Assembly: GCA_039105265.1 (NCBI GenBank)
Contig: JAPFFF010000002.1
Location: forward strand, 2,418,001 to 2,482,000
Reading direction: 5' to 3'
Source: Tritrichomonas musculus
Taxonomy: Eukaryota; Parabasalia; Tritrichomonadida; Tritrichomonadidae
DNA length: 64,000 nucleotides
The position numbers and the translations under genes were made by a program. Under the pieces are notes generated by a model that worked only from the letters and a program-made list of their open reading frames with translations, made no database searches and had not been told where the DNA came from. Positions within the stretch are counted from its first letter, which is position 1, and every line of letters begins with the position of its first letter. Below, piece after piece: positions 49,801 to 58,900 of this stretch.

Positions 49801-51457
49801 ATATTATGATGAAGGTAATAGTATTAATACTCTTTCGGTTCTTTATACTAATGCAAGTCAATATTTTGAAAAATGGAAAAAATATGGAATGTTATTTGAT
49901 GGATATGATAAAACTGATGAAAATATTAAATATAAAGGAATATTCACCATATCAAGTATTAATAATAATGATTATGTTTTAAATAATGGCGTTCAAAATA
50001 TAGCATTAACATTAGAAATGAGTTCAAGTTGTGGAGTTGTTTATGATTTTGATAACCAACATAGAATCAATGTAATAAGTTGCTATATTGCAAATGAAGA
50101 TTATGATGAAACAAACTTAAACAGTGTTGTTAATCTTGCATTTCTCCAAGATAAATATGCTTTGAAAACAGATATTCCTGAACCAGTTGACTTGACACCA
50201 TATTATACTAGTGGTCAGGCTGATGAGAAGTTTGTGGATGAAGATGAATTGGCTTATGAATTAGATAAGTATGAGACCAAGGATGTGGCTGATGGGAAAT
50301 ATGCTCTCAAAACAGATATCCCAGAGATACCCACAGATTTGGTTAATGAATCTGCACTGAGTACTGCATTGACAACAGCTTTGGAACCGTATGTGAAGAC
50401 CCGGGACTTACCAGATATGACCAAGTATGCACTCGCTGAAGATATCCCTGAGATACCCACAGTTCTCAAAAATAATGAACTACAATTGAATCCGAATGAA
50501 GAACCAACAGAAGAAGTTCAACAGAAATTAATGAATGATGATAAACCACTATCAGCACAAGCATCATATATATTATCATCCATGTCAGTAACTAAAGCAA
50601 TGGATTTGATTAATCTTGATGAGTACGCAAAGCTTACGAACTTAGATGAGTATGTGAAGACACAAGACTTACCAGATATGACCAAGTATGCACTCGCTGA
50701 AGATATACCAAAAGAGTATTTCACTGATATCAGTGGAGAGGTTTATATCAAAGACCCAAACAACATCCTGACATTGGGTGGAGCAAATCAGACATGTAGT
50801 GATGCACCTCTCATGGTCATGAAACCAAATCATTCTCGAAATACAAGAATATTTAGCATTGGCAATCAACTGGATAGTTCGAAGGAGAGATGGTTAGATT
50901 TCGATATTAATGTAAACAGTGATACAGCGACCATCAAATACAATGAAATAACTGCATTGGAGATTACTCGATCAAAAGTTTGTATTATGAATGCATATGA
51001 TATGGACGGTAATGCCTATGCTAAAATCAATTCCAACACAACCATCACTCACTACTGTCCAATCGAAGCAGGTCAAAACATATCTGATTTCGTTGCAGGA
51101 AAGCCTGTATTCATGAGTGGACATGTATATAAATATGTTAACGGATCCTTCATTAGTTCCACAGCTAACGATTCAACTGATTGCATTTGTAGTGTAGTAA
51201 TCAATGGATCCTATAAAGAGTTCGTTGGAGTGATTACAGAAGTGGATGCTGAAAATGGATGTATCAAATTTGCTTCTCATGGAGACATGTTATTCACAGT
51301 TGATGATGCAAATCTCTATCAAATTGGTGACGTAATTCTCTATAATGGAAAGATCTTGGATGAAGATTATGCAATGACTTTGCGCATTCAGCAATCAATT
51401 GTTGGAAAGGTCACAGCAAAAATAAATGAAACGACATTAGCTATCTTCAAATCTTAG
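46832..51457 (+). CDS. Polinton C: fibre-like protein, 1541 aa
   Basis: Long modular protein. Residues 1-100: N-terminal head and coiled coil (HEDRISTLENAPPS). Residues 100-800: several beta-rich domains. Residues 800-1280: globular cassettes separated by shaft repeats of the type YALKTDIPEIPTDL and YVKTRDLPDMTKYALAEDIPE, as in phage tail fibres. Residues 1290-1541: beta-rich C-terminal domain (GHVYKYVNGSFISST, ITEVDAENGCIKF) resembling the C-terminal tip or self-processing domains of viral fibres (uncertain). One cassette (DNA 49739-50165) and one segment (about 50461-50627) recur in B's fibre gene in reverse order. Inferred role: attachment spike. Confidence 0.7.
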   Translation: MTAILTKQNALDGALVGGSGKGGDGIFDSIHVKGDATIDGSCKIFFGEEYGEPQSVKECFETFGKALTNITSDIQSHRTVIDTHGTKLADHEDRISTLENAPPSAIEKVMTYEEGCDEFINDANNIHKLSDLDLRDSQGEVRSDPQGHSTYNILEIDYSGSVSGQVFEIIFPKNLEIENAYISFENESFTNPIIEYIDEKYQLKYVSNESKPRIYMSKSAIYDPFELYTDGFMKIKFVGKMHQISVIKDCAEGNDTLMNLKCNLIDADNCFKLYRSPLPDFYTIKSIGDYNLDTANGLYYADWGYNPDSDSFNSLIEGQTFELHDNVFGTHYKLTKSGGKWTGTNYCVNIPLKMRKENSYGSLNRDIPYISIKKNVANIFALKGLINFESGNGHSDLRNEVPNPLKMMLDKGMITYSSNTRMGDPDETNDVWRVWFGCNEDKSGDYSATLTLDGHTYEFVIGFKYSWKHEHIYEIKTDNYFEYIPYRYESFIETDSDNLRVYMMADPEFNIPIDENIEYPGGNTFEFLASTGYYSVSPRPESCTTLMTNFNIQTSGIVIGENIESHIFELNSLGNVVDIAVNDISSLEKYCNRLQKEFDDMQPKFSWFDYIAGKFVNIGSSVFTFGKVGAGDLLQISIDGIKGLSKLSFAKDADKDDGIELEDIDEVVRDKSVNQSREIIKELTYVDTIIEIPNEKYCHRYYTDTLKGTLEVETKVDNEGEVIKLNTYSINEDKSFTSNESTNGSLYEITFEDPYLMIITMGSHEPLSVRIKYTTKVENSELGLGETLTNKQLMSAAAIKKLIENHKTNWLKEIPKMPENLVNESALSTALESYVKKEDILSNENITQELSITTHFVNGTTNDEDKRTNIANLDGDLCNILKKSSLIVKGSCNNEDISGEYLYDSEDSEYYHYKKGENTFSIYYFYYGGTFRYNDNYVVDLESVCYSYKLEVYDEYCIPNMNFVKTNFALKSDIPEIIDKTITFNQELELYYDEGNSINTLSVLYTNASQYFEKWKKYGMLFDGYDKTDENIKYKGIFTISSINNNDYVLNNGVQNIALTLEMSSSCGVVYDFDNQHRINVISCYIANEDYDETNLNSVVNLAFLQDKYALKTDIPEPVDLTPYYTSGQADEKFVDEDELAYELDKYETKDVADGKYALKTDIPEIPTDLVNESALSTALTTALEPYVKTRDLPDMTKYALAEDIPEIPTVLKNNELQLNPNEEPTEEVQQKLMNDDKPLSAQASYILSSMSVTKAMDLINLDEYAKLTNLDEYVKTQDLPDMTKYALAEDIPKEYFTDISGEVYIKDPNNILTLGGANQTCSDAPLMVMKPNHSRNTRIFSIGNQLDSSKERWLDFDINVNSDTATIKYNEITALEITRSKVCIMNAYDMDGNAYAKINSNTTITHYCPIEAGQNISDFVAGKPVFMSGHVYKYVNGSFISSTANDSTDCICSVVINGSYKEFVGVITEVDAENGCIKFASHGDMLFTVDDANLYQIGDVILYNGKILDEDYAMTLRIQQSIVGKVTAKINETTLAIFKS

Positions 51458-51972
51458 ATTTTAATAGATCTGTTTGCAATTCTTTCACGAATCATTTCAG
51501 TGCATCCAACAAAGAATCCATCAGCAAATGCTTTACATGGATAGTATTCAATTTCTTTACCATCTTTGTTGACAAAAGAAGCTGGTTTCAGGTCAATGGA
51601 TAGTATTGAACGATTGCTATTTGGTCCGTAATCTTTTATTATTTTTGATTCTCCAACCTTGATGAAAACATTTTTAGCTTTGAATATTTTTCTTATATCA
51701 TTTCTATCAAATATGCAATGCTTATTAAAACTCACATACATTGGACTGATGACATATATGTTGTCATTGAATTGATCATTTTTGACAAAATTGCTATCAT
51801 ATGATATCCATAATGATTCATTGAGATCAATGAGAGGTTCATTTTCTTCTGCCAGAATAATATCTTCAATATCTGCTATATTAAGAAATTTTTCAACGAA
51901 TGATGTTGGTGTAAGATACAAATATGGCTTGTAATCGTCAGCTTTGGTGTTGCGTAGCATGGTGTTTTGCAT
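51454..51972 (-). CDS. Polinton C: unrecognised 172-aa protein
   Basis: Start chosen at MQNTMLRNTKADD because the frame upstream of it runs into the structured noncoding region and looks non-coding. Alternating strands (YISYD-like, NIYVISPMYVSFN, VFIKVGESKII) and an EYYPC motif near the C-terminus. D's 152-residue protein at 28962-29420 has similar spacing of PTxxVxxF, IDF and YYPC, so the two may be distant relatives. It overlaps the fibre stop by a few bases. Function unknown. Confidence 0.45.
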   Translation of the reverse strand: MQNTMLRNTKADDYKPYLYLTPTSFVEKFLNIADIEDIILAEENEPLIDLNESLWISYDSNFVKNDQFNDNIYVISPMYVSFNKHCIFDRNDIRKIFKAKNVFIKVGESKIIKDYGPNSNRSILSIDLKPASFVNKDGKEIEYYPCKAFADGFFVGCTEMIRERIANRSIKI

Positions 51973-52036
51973 TTTATCTTTTGTCTGCAGTAAAAAATTA
52001 TGTTTAATAAATATATTTGCATCGATTCTTAAATTT

Positions 52037-52440
52037 AAAAATGCAAAAACCGTTCCCAGGTGGAGATGTAGTGCATTCAAAATCCTGAAATAAACAAGCC
52101 TGAAAATCCTATTTTATACATCCACCTGGGAATAGAAGAAGAAGAAAGAATTCCGTATATGATCTTTCTTTCAACCTAGCACGACCGGAACGCATTAGCG
52201 AACATCATCTAGATGTGGAATTATAATAGCTCTTCTTTCACCTTCACGCGACCAGAACGCATTAGCGAACATCATCTAGGGACGAGATCATATACGGAAC
52301 CTTTCAGAAGAATATGAAGAATTTTACAAATAAAAACGGTCCATAGCAGAATCGAACCAGGTACTCCGGATTACCGTGGATACGACTTACCACTGAGCCG
52401 TGTCTGGCCAGACATAAATTTGGATCCATATAGAGATTTA
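52037..52440 (+). ncRNA. Polinton C: structured noncoding locus with tRNA-like element
   Basis: Hairpin 1 pairs 52053-52063 with 52122-52132 (11 bp) and 52066-52070 with 52117-52121. It is preceded by AAAAATGCAAAAACC and its loop begins GTAGTGCATTC. Hairpin 2 is closed by a perfect 14-base inverted repeat (52151-52164 with 52286-52299) and encloses two 50-base direct repeats (52163-52212 and 52230-52279). On the minus strand, GGCTCAGTGG (52390-52399) and GGTTCGATTC (52349-52358) match tRNA A- and B-box pol III signals, but the tRNA stems pair poorly. D has a matching leader and hairpin at 28487-28624. Transcription direction and function are unknown. Confidence 0.5.
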
Positions 52441-52826
52441 TTTATAAGAGGGTGTCACTTTTTGGCTTGGAAACGCTAACTCAGTGTAGGAAGCAGATAG
52501 AGCGGTTTTGACGATAGATTTGGGATATCGTTTTCGACGGTTATAAGGTCAATTTAATTCACCTTAACCGCCAAGGTCAAATTATTTCACCTTCCCAGAT
52601 GTGGAAAAATATAAGATTTTGCTTCCAATTTTCTGAAGACCATATCTCAATGAATACTCAACCGATTTTGACAAATCACATATCAAAAGAAAGCGTATAT
52701 AATGTAGAATCTAAATATCATTTTAGAAATAAATTTGATGAACCAGAAGTATGTATATTTGAGCATTTATATTTACATTTTTGACTAACAATGTAATTTA
52801 GCATACCATTCACAAAGCGAAGTGAC
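52441..52826. other. Polinton C: noncoding stretch with twin hairpins
   Basis: No credible gene. AAGGT/ACCTT hairpins with nearly the same loop occur twice, at 52545-52565 and 52573-52593. A TGACCT/AGGTCA hairpin at 52823-52837 overlaps the end of the next gene. Possibly the 3' part of the neighbouring structured locus or a transcript end. Confidence 0.35.
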
Positions 52827-53480
52827 CTAACAGGTCATTTTGAGACTAATTCCATACTTGATGAATTGACTGTAAATGTTATTATAAGCATATTTTAGGT
52901 CTTCGGTTTTACCTTCTTTGGTTACCAATATTTTTGAAACATAGATGATCTTATCTGATTTTCCACGGCATCCGCTGCATCCAATATCTTCATTCAAGAC
53001 TAATTCAACTTTCTCACATCCAGTCAATAATTTGATCATTTCCATCAACAACTTGCTTTCACAGACAACATATGAATTCACTTTTAATGGATTGTTCTCA
53101 TACTTTTCAACTAGCATTTCAAGAAATCTGTTTTTCTTGTCAAGCTCATCTAATTCATTTCCCAAATCTGCGATACCCCTGTCTTGTGCTAATTGGAAAG
53201 GACTGTCTATTACTTGTGGAGATACTGATTGATATTCCGGATTCGTCATCTGAGTATTTGTAATTGGACCATTCCCTTGAGCAACTTCCGGTTGGGGAGC
53301 TTGAATAAAATTTACATTTGGATTCAGAGGTTGAACATTTGGATAAAGGGGAATGGAATTTGCTCTTGGATGCTTTTGAGTTGGTTTGATATTAATGTTT
53401 ACATTAGTCTGTTGCTCTTGCTTTATCGTATTATCTGTCTCACTGGATAGTATACGTGCTTGCCTCAAAGTCATTTTCAT
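52827..53480 (-). CDS. Polinton C: conserved Cys-pair protein
   Basis: Same family as B's 215-residue and D's 176-residue proteins: start MKMTLRQARILSSE matches B's MKMSLNKARILSSE and fixes the start. QDRGIADLGNELDELDKKN and LNEDIGCSGCRGK are shared, with a conserved tail (YGISLKMTC). The central third is Pro/Asn-rich and probably disordered. The Cys pair may bind metal. Function unknown; present in all three larger elements. Confidence 0.6.
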   Translation of the reverse strand: MKMTLRQARILSSETDNTIKQEQQTNVNINIKPTQKHPRANSIPLYPNVQPLNPNVNFIQAPQPEVAQGNGPITNTQMTNPEYQSVSPQVIDSPFQLAQDRGIADLGNELDELDKKNRFLEMLVEKYENNPLKVNSYVVCESKLLMEMIKLLTGCEKVELVLNEDIGCSGCRGKSDKIIYVSKILVTKEGKTEDLKYAYNNIYSQFIKYGISLKMTC

Positions 53481-53496
53481 TAATGCAAAAATAGAT

Positions 53497-53718
53497 TTAG
53501 CATCTAATTTTTTTAAATTGTCTTTCAATCAAATCATTTTTGAGATACATCTTACCATTCAATTCAACAGCAACGATTCCATCTCTGTTATAATATTCTC
53601 CAACAATTCCCTTGAATGATTTGGTGCCTTTTCGCTTAATGATATTTGGACTTTCAATCATAATTTCGTAATCATTTTCGAAACCAACCAATGGAACGAA
53701 CCTCTCATTCATATTCAT
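53497..53718 (-). pseudogene. Polinton C: remnant of HNH endonuclease gene
   Basis: Begins FVPLVGFENDYEIM, the same NUMOD4-like opening as the HNH proteins of B (FVPLNGFDDYEI) and D (WFPLKNYENEYEI). No HNH core is present, so it is a remnant, though a small protein could still be made. Confidence 0.55.
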
Positions 53719-53740
53719 TTGTGTCTTCGTTAAAAAGTTA

Positions 53741-53995
53741 TTAGAGGTATCTATTAGCAGCAGCTCTATTGAGTAGTTTGCGGACTTTCATACAATGATC
53801 ATATTTCTTTTGGATTCGTTCACGTTGTTTCATTTTCTTAGGATTGTCAGATTCTGGTTCACCTAATATTTTTCGATAATATTGCAATCTTGATGCAATC
53901 ATTTTTAATGTCTGCGTTGCAAATGATTTACGTTCATGTCTTTTATTTAATGGTGGTAATGCTAATGTTTCATTTTCATTTGTATTTGATTCCAT
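53741..53995 (-). CDS. Polinton C: small basic protein, 84 aa
   Basis: Lysine/arginine-rich helical protein (MKQRERIQKKYDHCMKVRKLL). It lies among small genes upstream of the divergent integrase. D's basic protein at 29467-29862 may play the same part. Function unknown; nucleic-acid binding is likely from charge. Confidence 0.4.
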   Translation of the reverse strand: MESNTNENETLALPPLNKRHERKSFATQTLKMIASRLQYYRKILGEPESDNPKKMKQRERIQKKYDHCMKVRKLLNRAAANRYL

Positions 53996-54056
53996 TCTTT
54001 GGCTCTCATTAAAATATCAACAGCAAACATATAAACATCTCTTTAACAAAAACCAA

Positions 54057-55922
54057 ATGAATCAAACTTACGAACTCAACAATAACGTGGATCACATCAT
54101 TCAATACATCAAGAACTCGATACTTTGGGGTCCAAGCAGTGTAGACCATTCAGATAATTTTGATAGATTGCATGATCATAATTATGCGGGCTGGTTTGAT
54201 GATAATTTTGATGACGATGATGATGATCCATTTACAGACTATTATAAGCAACCGAGAACATTGGAATTAATAAATAATCTTCTCAACAGCCATTCAACAT
54301 TTTCAAGATTCATTCGTGACAGAATCATTAAATGGTATCAACGTAAACATCTTTATGACAAGCCTAGATTTAATTTAGATGAGAATGTATTGAGCAATTT
54401 CATTAAAGTAAATGTCACAACAATCAACAAAGAAGTCATTGAATATATGGAATATACAAAGAAACATATCATTGAATATCAAGAATACAAGAAACGTCAA
54501 GCTATTGAGAAACAAGAACGTAGAAAACGTGAAAGGATTGAAAGACGTGAACAAGGATTGCAAGCAGCTCATGAGGAATTAAATAGGCTCCTTAATCTCA
54601 AAATACAAAAGGGTAAGACTCAATTCTATGCAAATAATGTATTCAGAGGTTGGAATATTCATCCAGAAGATATGACTAAATTATGGAGAGAATATAATGA
54701 AAGATGGATACCACCAACCCAAAGAGGCAAACCACAACCTCAAAGACCTAGACCAACTATAGCTTACGATGACACATTTGAAGACAAGCTTATCAAATAC
54801 CTTAAAACACATTCAGATGAGAGACATCCAATGTCATTTGATGACTTTCAAAAGCTAACTAGAGGTTGGCCTAGTTCGTTTACATCAATTGAAGATTGGT
54901 ATCAAACATACATTGAAAAGCATCCATCCAACATTGCTCCAGAGAAGATTCAAGTTAATTCTATTGGATTCAAATCACCAAAGAAAGTTAAAGCATTGAA
55001 ATCTAAATATCCAAATATTAAGTCTCCTGATTCATCTACAACATCATCCTTTCCATTAAAGCAGAATAAGAAGCTATATCAACTTCACAAGGTTTGCCCA
55101 AAAAAGACTTACATCATTGACATAATGTTTTGTGATAAGTATGCATATCTCATTGCAATCAATGTCAACACTAGATTCTTATATGCAGCTCCAATGAATA
55201 AACCTGTATTCACCACAACTAATCATGACAATCAAGAACAACATTACATGAGATATTCTAAAAATGCAGACACATACATCAACGCATTGGACTCATTAAT
55301 CAAATCAGGAATGGATGTTCGATATCTTCAAGGTGATGGAGAGAAAGCTTTCGATGCACATGAAACATGGGCTTATTATGATAAACATAACATTGAATTC
55401 AAACCAGTCCCAAGAATGAAAATGGGTGTATATCCAGACTTCATGAAAAAGGAACAAAAGCAATCGAAAACAGATCCAATGCATGGTTCTTTAGGGATTC
55501 TTGATAGAGTGATTCGCACACTTCGAGACATGGCATACCACATTGAAGTTGGAATCATTACACCAAATATCATGAAAGAGCTTGTCAATCAATATAACAA
55601 TGTACCTCATGCAACGTTATCCAAATATGTTGGCTTTGATGTTACCCCTCAGATGGTCCAAGATGATGAAGAACTAGAGAACTATATCATTAGACAAATC
55701 ATGAAAGAGAATGAAAAGGTTACAAGTAGAGCTGGATTTAAACTAGAGAATGGCACACCAGTGAAGCTTTATAATGAAAAGGATTCAATGGCTAAAAGAA
55801 GATCTATCATTCAACCAGGAAAGTATCACATTGTTGACTACCATGGAGGATATTATGAAGTCGAAGATGAGAACAAAAATAGACAATTCATTCCAAGATT
55901 TAAGCTTGCTGTTGGCATTTAA
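54057..55922 (+). CDS. Polinton C: integrase with long N-terminal extension, 621 aa
   Basis: rve-type integrase core from about residue 345: YIIDIMFCDKYAYLIAINVNTRFLYAAPM, then LQGDGEKAF and GILDRVIRTLRDM, followed by QYNNVPHATL. The C-terminal part is SH3-like (GTPVKLYNEKDSMAKRRS, YHIVDYHGGYYEVE). The first 340 residues include an acidic stretch (residues 46-60), a basic coiled coil (145-180) and a proline-rich segment, and could bind DNA or host factors. It differs from the chromo-tailed integrases of A and D. The end overlaps the end of the convergent polymerase region. Confidence 0.8.
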   Translation: MNQTYELNNNVDHIIQYIKNSILWGPSSVDHSDNFDRLHDHNYAGWFDDNFDDDDDDPFTDYYKQPRTLELINNLLNSHSTFSRFIRDRIIKWYQRKHLYDKPRFNLDENVLSNFIKVNVTTINKEVIEYMEYTKKHIIEYQEYKKRQAIEKQERRKRERIERREQGLQAAHEELNRLLNLKIQKGKTQFYANNVFRGWNIHPEDMTKLWREYNERWIPPTQRGKPQPQRPRPTIAYDDTFEDKLIKYLKTHSDERHPMSFDDFQKLTRGWPSSFTSIEDWYQTYIEKHPSNIAPEKIQVNSIGFKSPKKVKALKSKYPNIKSPDSSTTSSFPLKQNKKLYQLHKVCPKKTYIIDIMFCDKYAYLIAINVNTRFLYAAPMNKPVFTTTNHDNQEQHYMRYSKNADTYINALDSLIKSGMDVRYLQGDGEKAFDAHETWAYYDKHNIEFKPVPRMKMGVYPDFMKKEQKQSKTDPMHGSLGILDRVIRTLRDMAYHIEVGIITPNIMKELVNQYNNVPHATLSKYVGFDVTPQMVQDDEELENYIIRQIMKENEKVTSRAGFKLENGTPVKLYNEKDSMAKRRSIIQPGKYHIVDYHGGYYEVEDENKNRQFIPRFKLAVGI

Positions 55923-58900
55923 TGTAATACTTTCTTGTAATATTCTGGATTATATAATCTAAGGATCTTATACAATACACCAATATTTGAATGTTTTGCA
56001 TCTTTCTTGACTGTTTCGAAATTCATTGAAGCTTTGCATGTCAAATTACATTTGAACTCAACATTATAAAATGCTTTATCTCTATTATCTGGAGATAGAC
56101 ACTTAATTGCTCCAAACAATGGTAACAAAGTAAGTCTATCATCTATTTTTGAAGCATAATTGTGAACTTCCATACCAACTAATCCATCAACCAACTTCAT
56201 CTCTTCTTCATCAGAAATGTATGTTATTCCCTTTGGGAAATTTGCTTCGCAAAACGGTTCTTCATCATCATCATCATATTCTTTACTATTTTTACCTGAA
56301 AGATCCAATTCTACACCTAAAGATTTGATTACATCAGTTGCCGTTCTCTTGATAACTGAATCCCAATTACCTTGATAGAATTCATATCTTCCATTCTCAT
56401 TTTCAGAATCAGGAAGCATTAGACCATGATATGAATTGCAATCAACAGAAGCAAAATAATCTATATCAAACTCATCACATTCGAAACATTTGACATATGC
56501 ATTCTTATATAAACCTGGAATATTATGATTTGCATAAATATGAAGACTACCACTTCCAGTCTCAATAATGATATCATCTTCAGAGAGTTTACTAATTATT
56601 GATTGCTTGATTTCAAATCTTTTCTTTTGAGGCAACTTCTTATTAATATCAATGTCAATCACTGCAAACCCAGGAGTTTCATTTACACTCAAAACCATTC
56701 CAGTCTGATATCTACATTTAAGATCACCAATATGTCTACCATCACAGGATCCATGTTTGGACTTATTGAATGTAATCTTGAAGTTCTCATCAAATCTAGT
56801 TCTCAATGGTAAATCCCAATGACTCTCATCAAAATCGGGAGTATCCAAATCAGAAGTATCATTATTTGAATCTCTATTTGCAGAGACCTCGGATTCATTT
56901 TCAAGAATATTCTTTCCAAGTTCAAGTAATTCATCATCTAAATATTTATCGTTCATTATATTTTTGACTTTATCTTTAGCATACTCTTCACATGATTTGA
57001 AAACGACATCTTTAGCAGTCAAACCTCTAATGAAAGGAATACAAGTTTGATCTTCCAATACTATCATTTTGTTATGGAATCCAGTCAACGCATTCTTCTG
57101 AATAGTCACCTTAGACATTTGATTACGATTCATTTGGAGATTAATATTCTTACCTGGAATGACACATTTATCAACAATGATTGCATAATAATCAGTTGGA
57201 TTAATGTTATTCTTTTTCAATGATACACCTTTGACTTTCAATGCTTTAGTTTCCAATGACCCATCAGCTTTATTATTCCAAATTGTATAACATTTAGGAC
57301 ATAATGCAACTTGATTATCTCCATATTTTTCAACAGCTGCACCTAATATTTTCTTCTCATCAGCAACAGTTCCAATAGATGGATTTGGCATGAATTGATA
57401 AATATATTTGTCATAGAATTCTTTATCTTTAACGATTGCATCGAAGACTTGCTCACCATGTCTATTCATATCTCCAGCAATTGCAAAGTAAACGCTATCG
57501 GTATCACATGATGTGAAATGCATTTTTTCAACATCTAAACATTTGAAAAGGAAATCATAAATGAAAACCAAATACCAATACTTTGCATTATCAAGAGTGA
57601 AGAATGACTCTTGAACACATGTCTTGCATCGGAAATTCTTGGGTTTACGTTGAATCATATATAGTTTACTACTATGCGTAGCAGATGAATCATTTCCAAG
57701 TGGATATCCATTTACATAAGTCTCACTTGCAATGTCAATGAAGGCTCTATCACGATCTACAATCTTAACTTTATCATAATTTTCTGTATTGAGACCATCA
57801 TATCCATAAGATCCATTCATACTAATTTTTTAGAACTTCTCATTTCCAGACTTCTCTCCACTTAATATCTTCTGACGTTCTCCCATAAATTCATTAACGA
57901 ATGCATTGAAACCTCTATGGCAATCATATATTGTAACATTCTTGATATCAACAATTTCCAAACCATGGTCAATGAGAAACCATAAATAATAGCAACCAAA
58001 TGTCTTTAATTCACCTCTTGTATCAAGAGTCATCGTTAACTTGGTATCAGATTTGTCAACAGTATGGATATTATTGTCTTTAACATATTTGTACATGTAT
58101 GATCCAATTATATCTTCATCATTTTTGATCTCAAAATTGCGAAATACAGGTGGAAAATTAATGAAATCATTAATCAAATCTTTAGGACATTCTAACTTAA
58201 CAGTTGCATGGAATATAAATTTGGGATTCTTATCAAACCTATGTTTGGAATTGATTATACTCATACAAGTATGATATACATTTGGTTTCTGTTTACCATT
58301 CTCATCATAACAATCATATGAATTTAATATTGAGCCAGGCATGTACATGATACCTCCATGATATTTGTTGAATGAATGCCAGTTACCAGAACATGCTGAA
58401 GGATACAATGAATTGAAATCAACACCAACAACATGTGAAACAACATTATCAGTATATCCGACAACAACTTTATTAGCTTCTTCATCAAAATATAAACGTG
58501 TAATGCAAGTCTCACCTCTAAGATTGACTCGATGCATGACATTTGAAAGACCACCAGTTATACCAGCACGTAAACGATAATATTCAGCTTCATTGGTAAT
58601 AGTCATTGGCAAATGATTCACTTTACAGAACTTCTTGAGCTGGATTCTTAAACGAGTAACCTTATCATCATCATCTGCACGAAGGCTATTACATACTTCA
58701 CAAGCAAGTTTGCAATTGGATAATTCATGACCTATTTCATTATTGATTCGATCTAATGTTGGCTTATTAGTCCATGAGAAGTGTTCGCTACAAAGATGAC
58801 ATTTACCTAATTCTGGGTCTTCATATATCTTCATGAAAGCATCGAAATCATCTTCAGAAACACATTTAGAAAGATCTCTTAAAGACTTCGGGTCCCTTTG

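Noticed and set aside
52340-52440. A functional tRNA gene on the minus strand
   Set aside because: The A and B boxes are good, but acceptor and T stems pair poorly and no clear anticodon arm forms; kept only as tRNA-like.
52599-52784. Small frame in the noncoding region of C
   Set aside because: No homologue in D or B, AT-rich and low complexity, and no usual leader.
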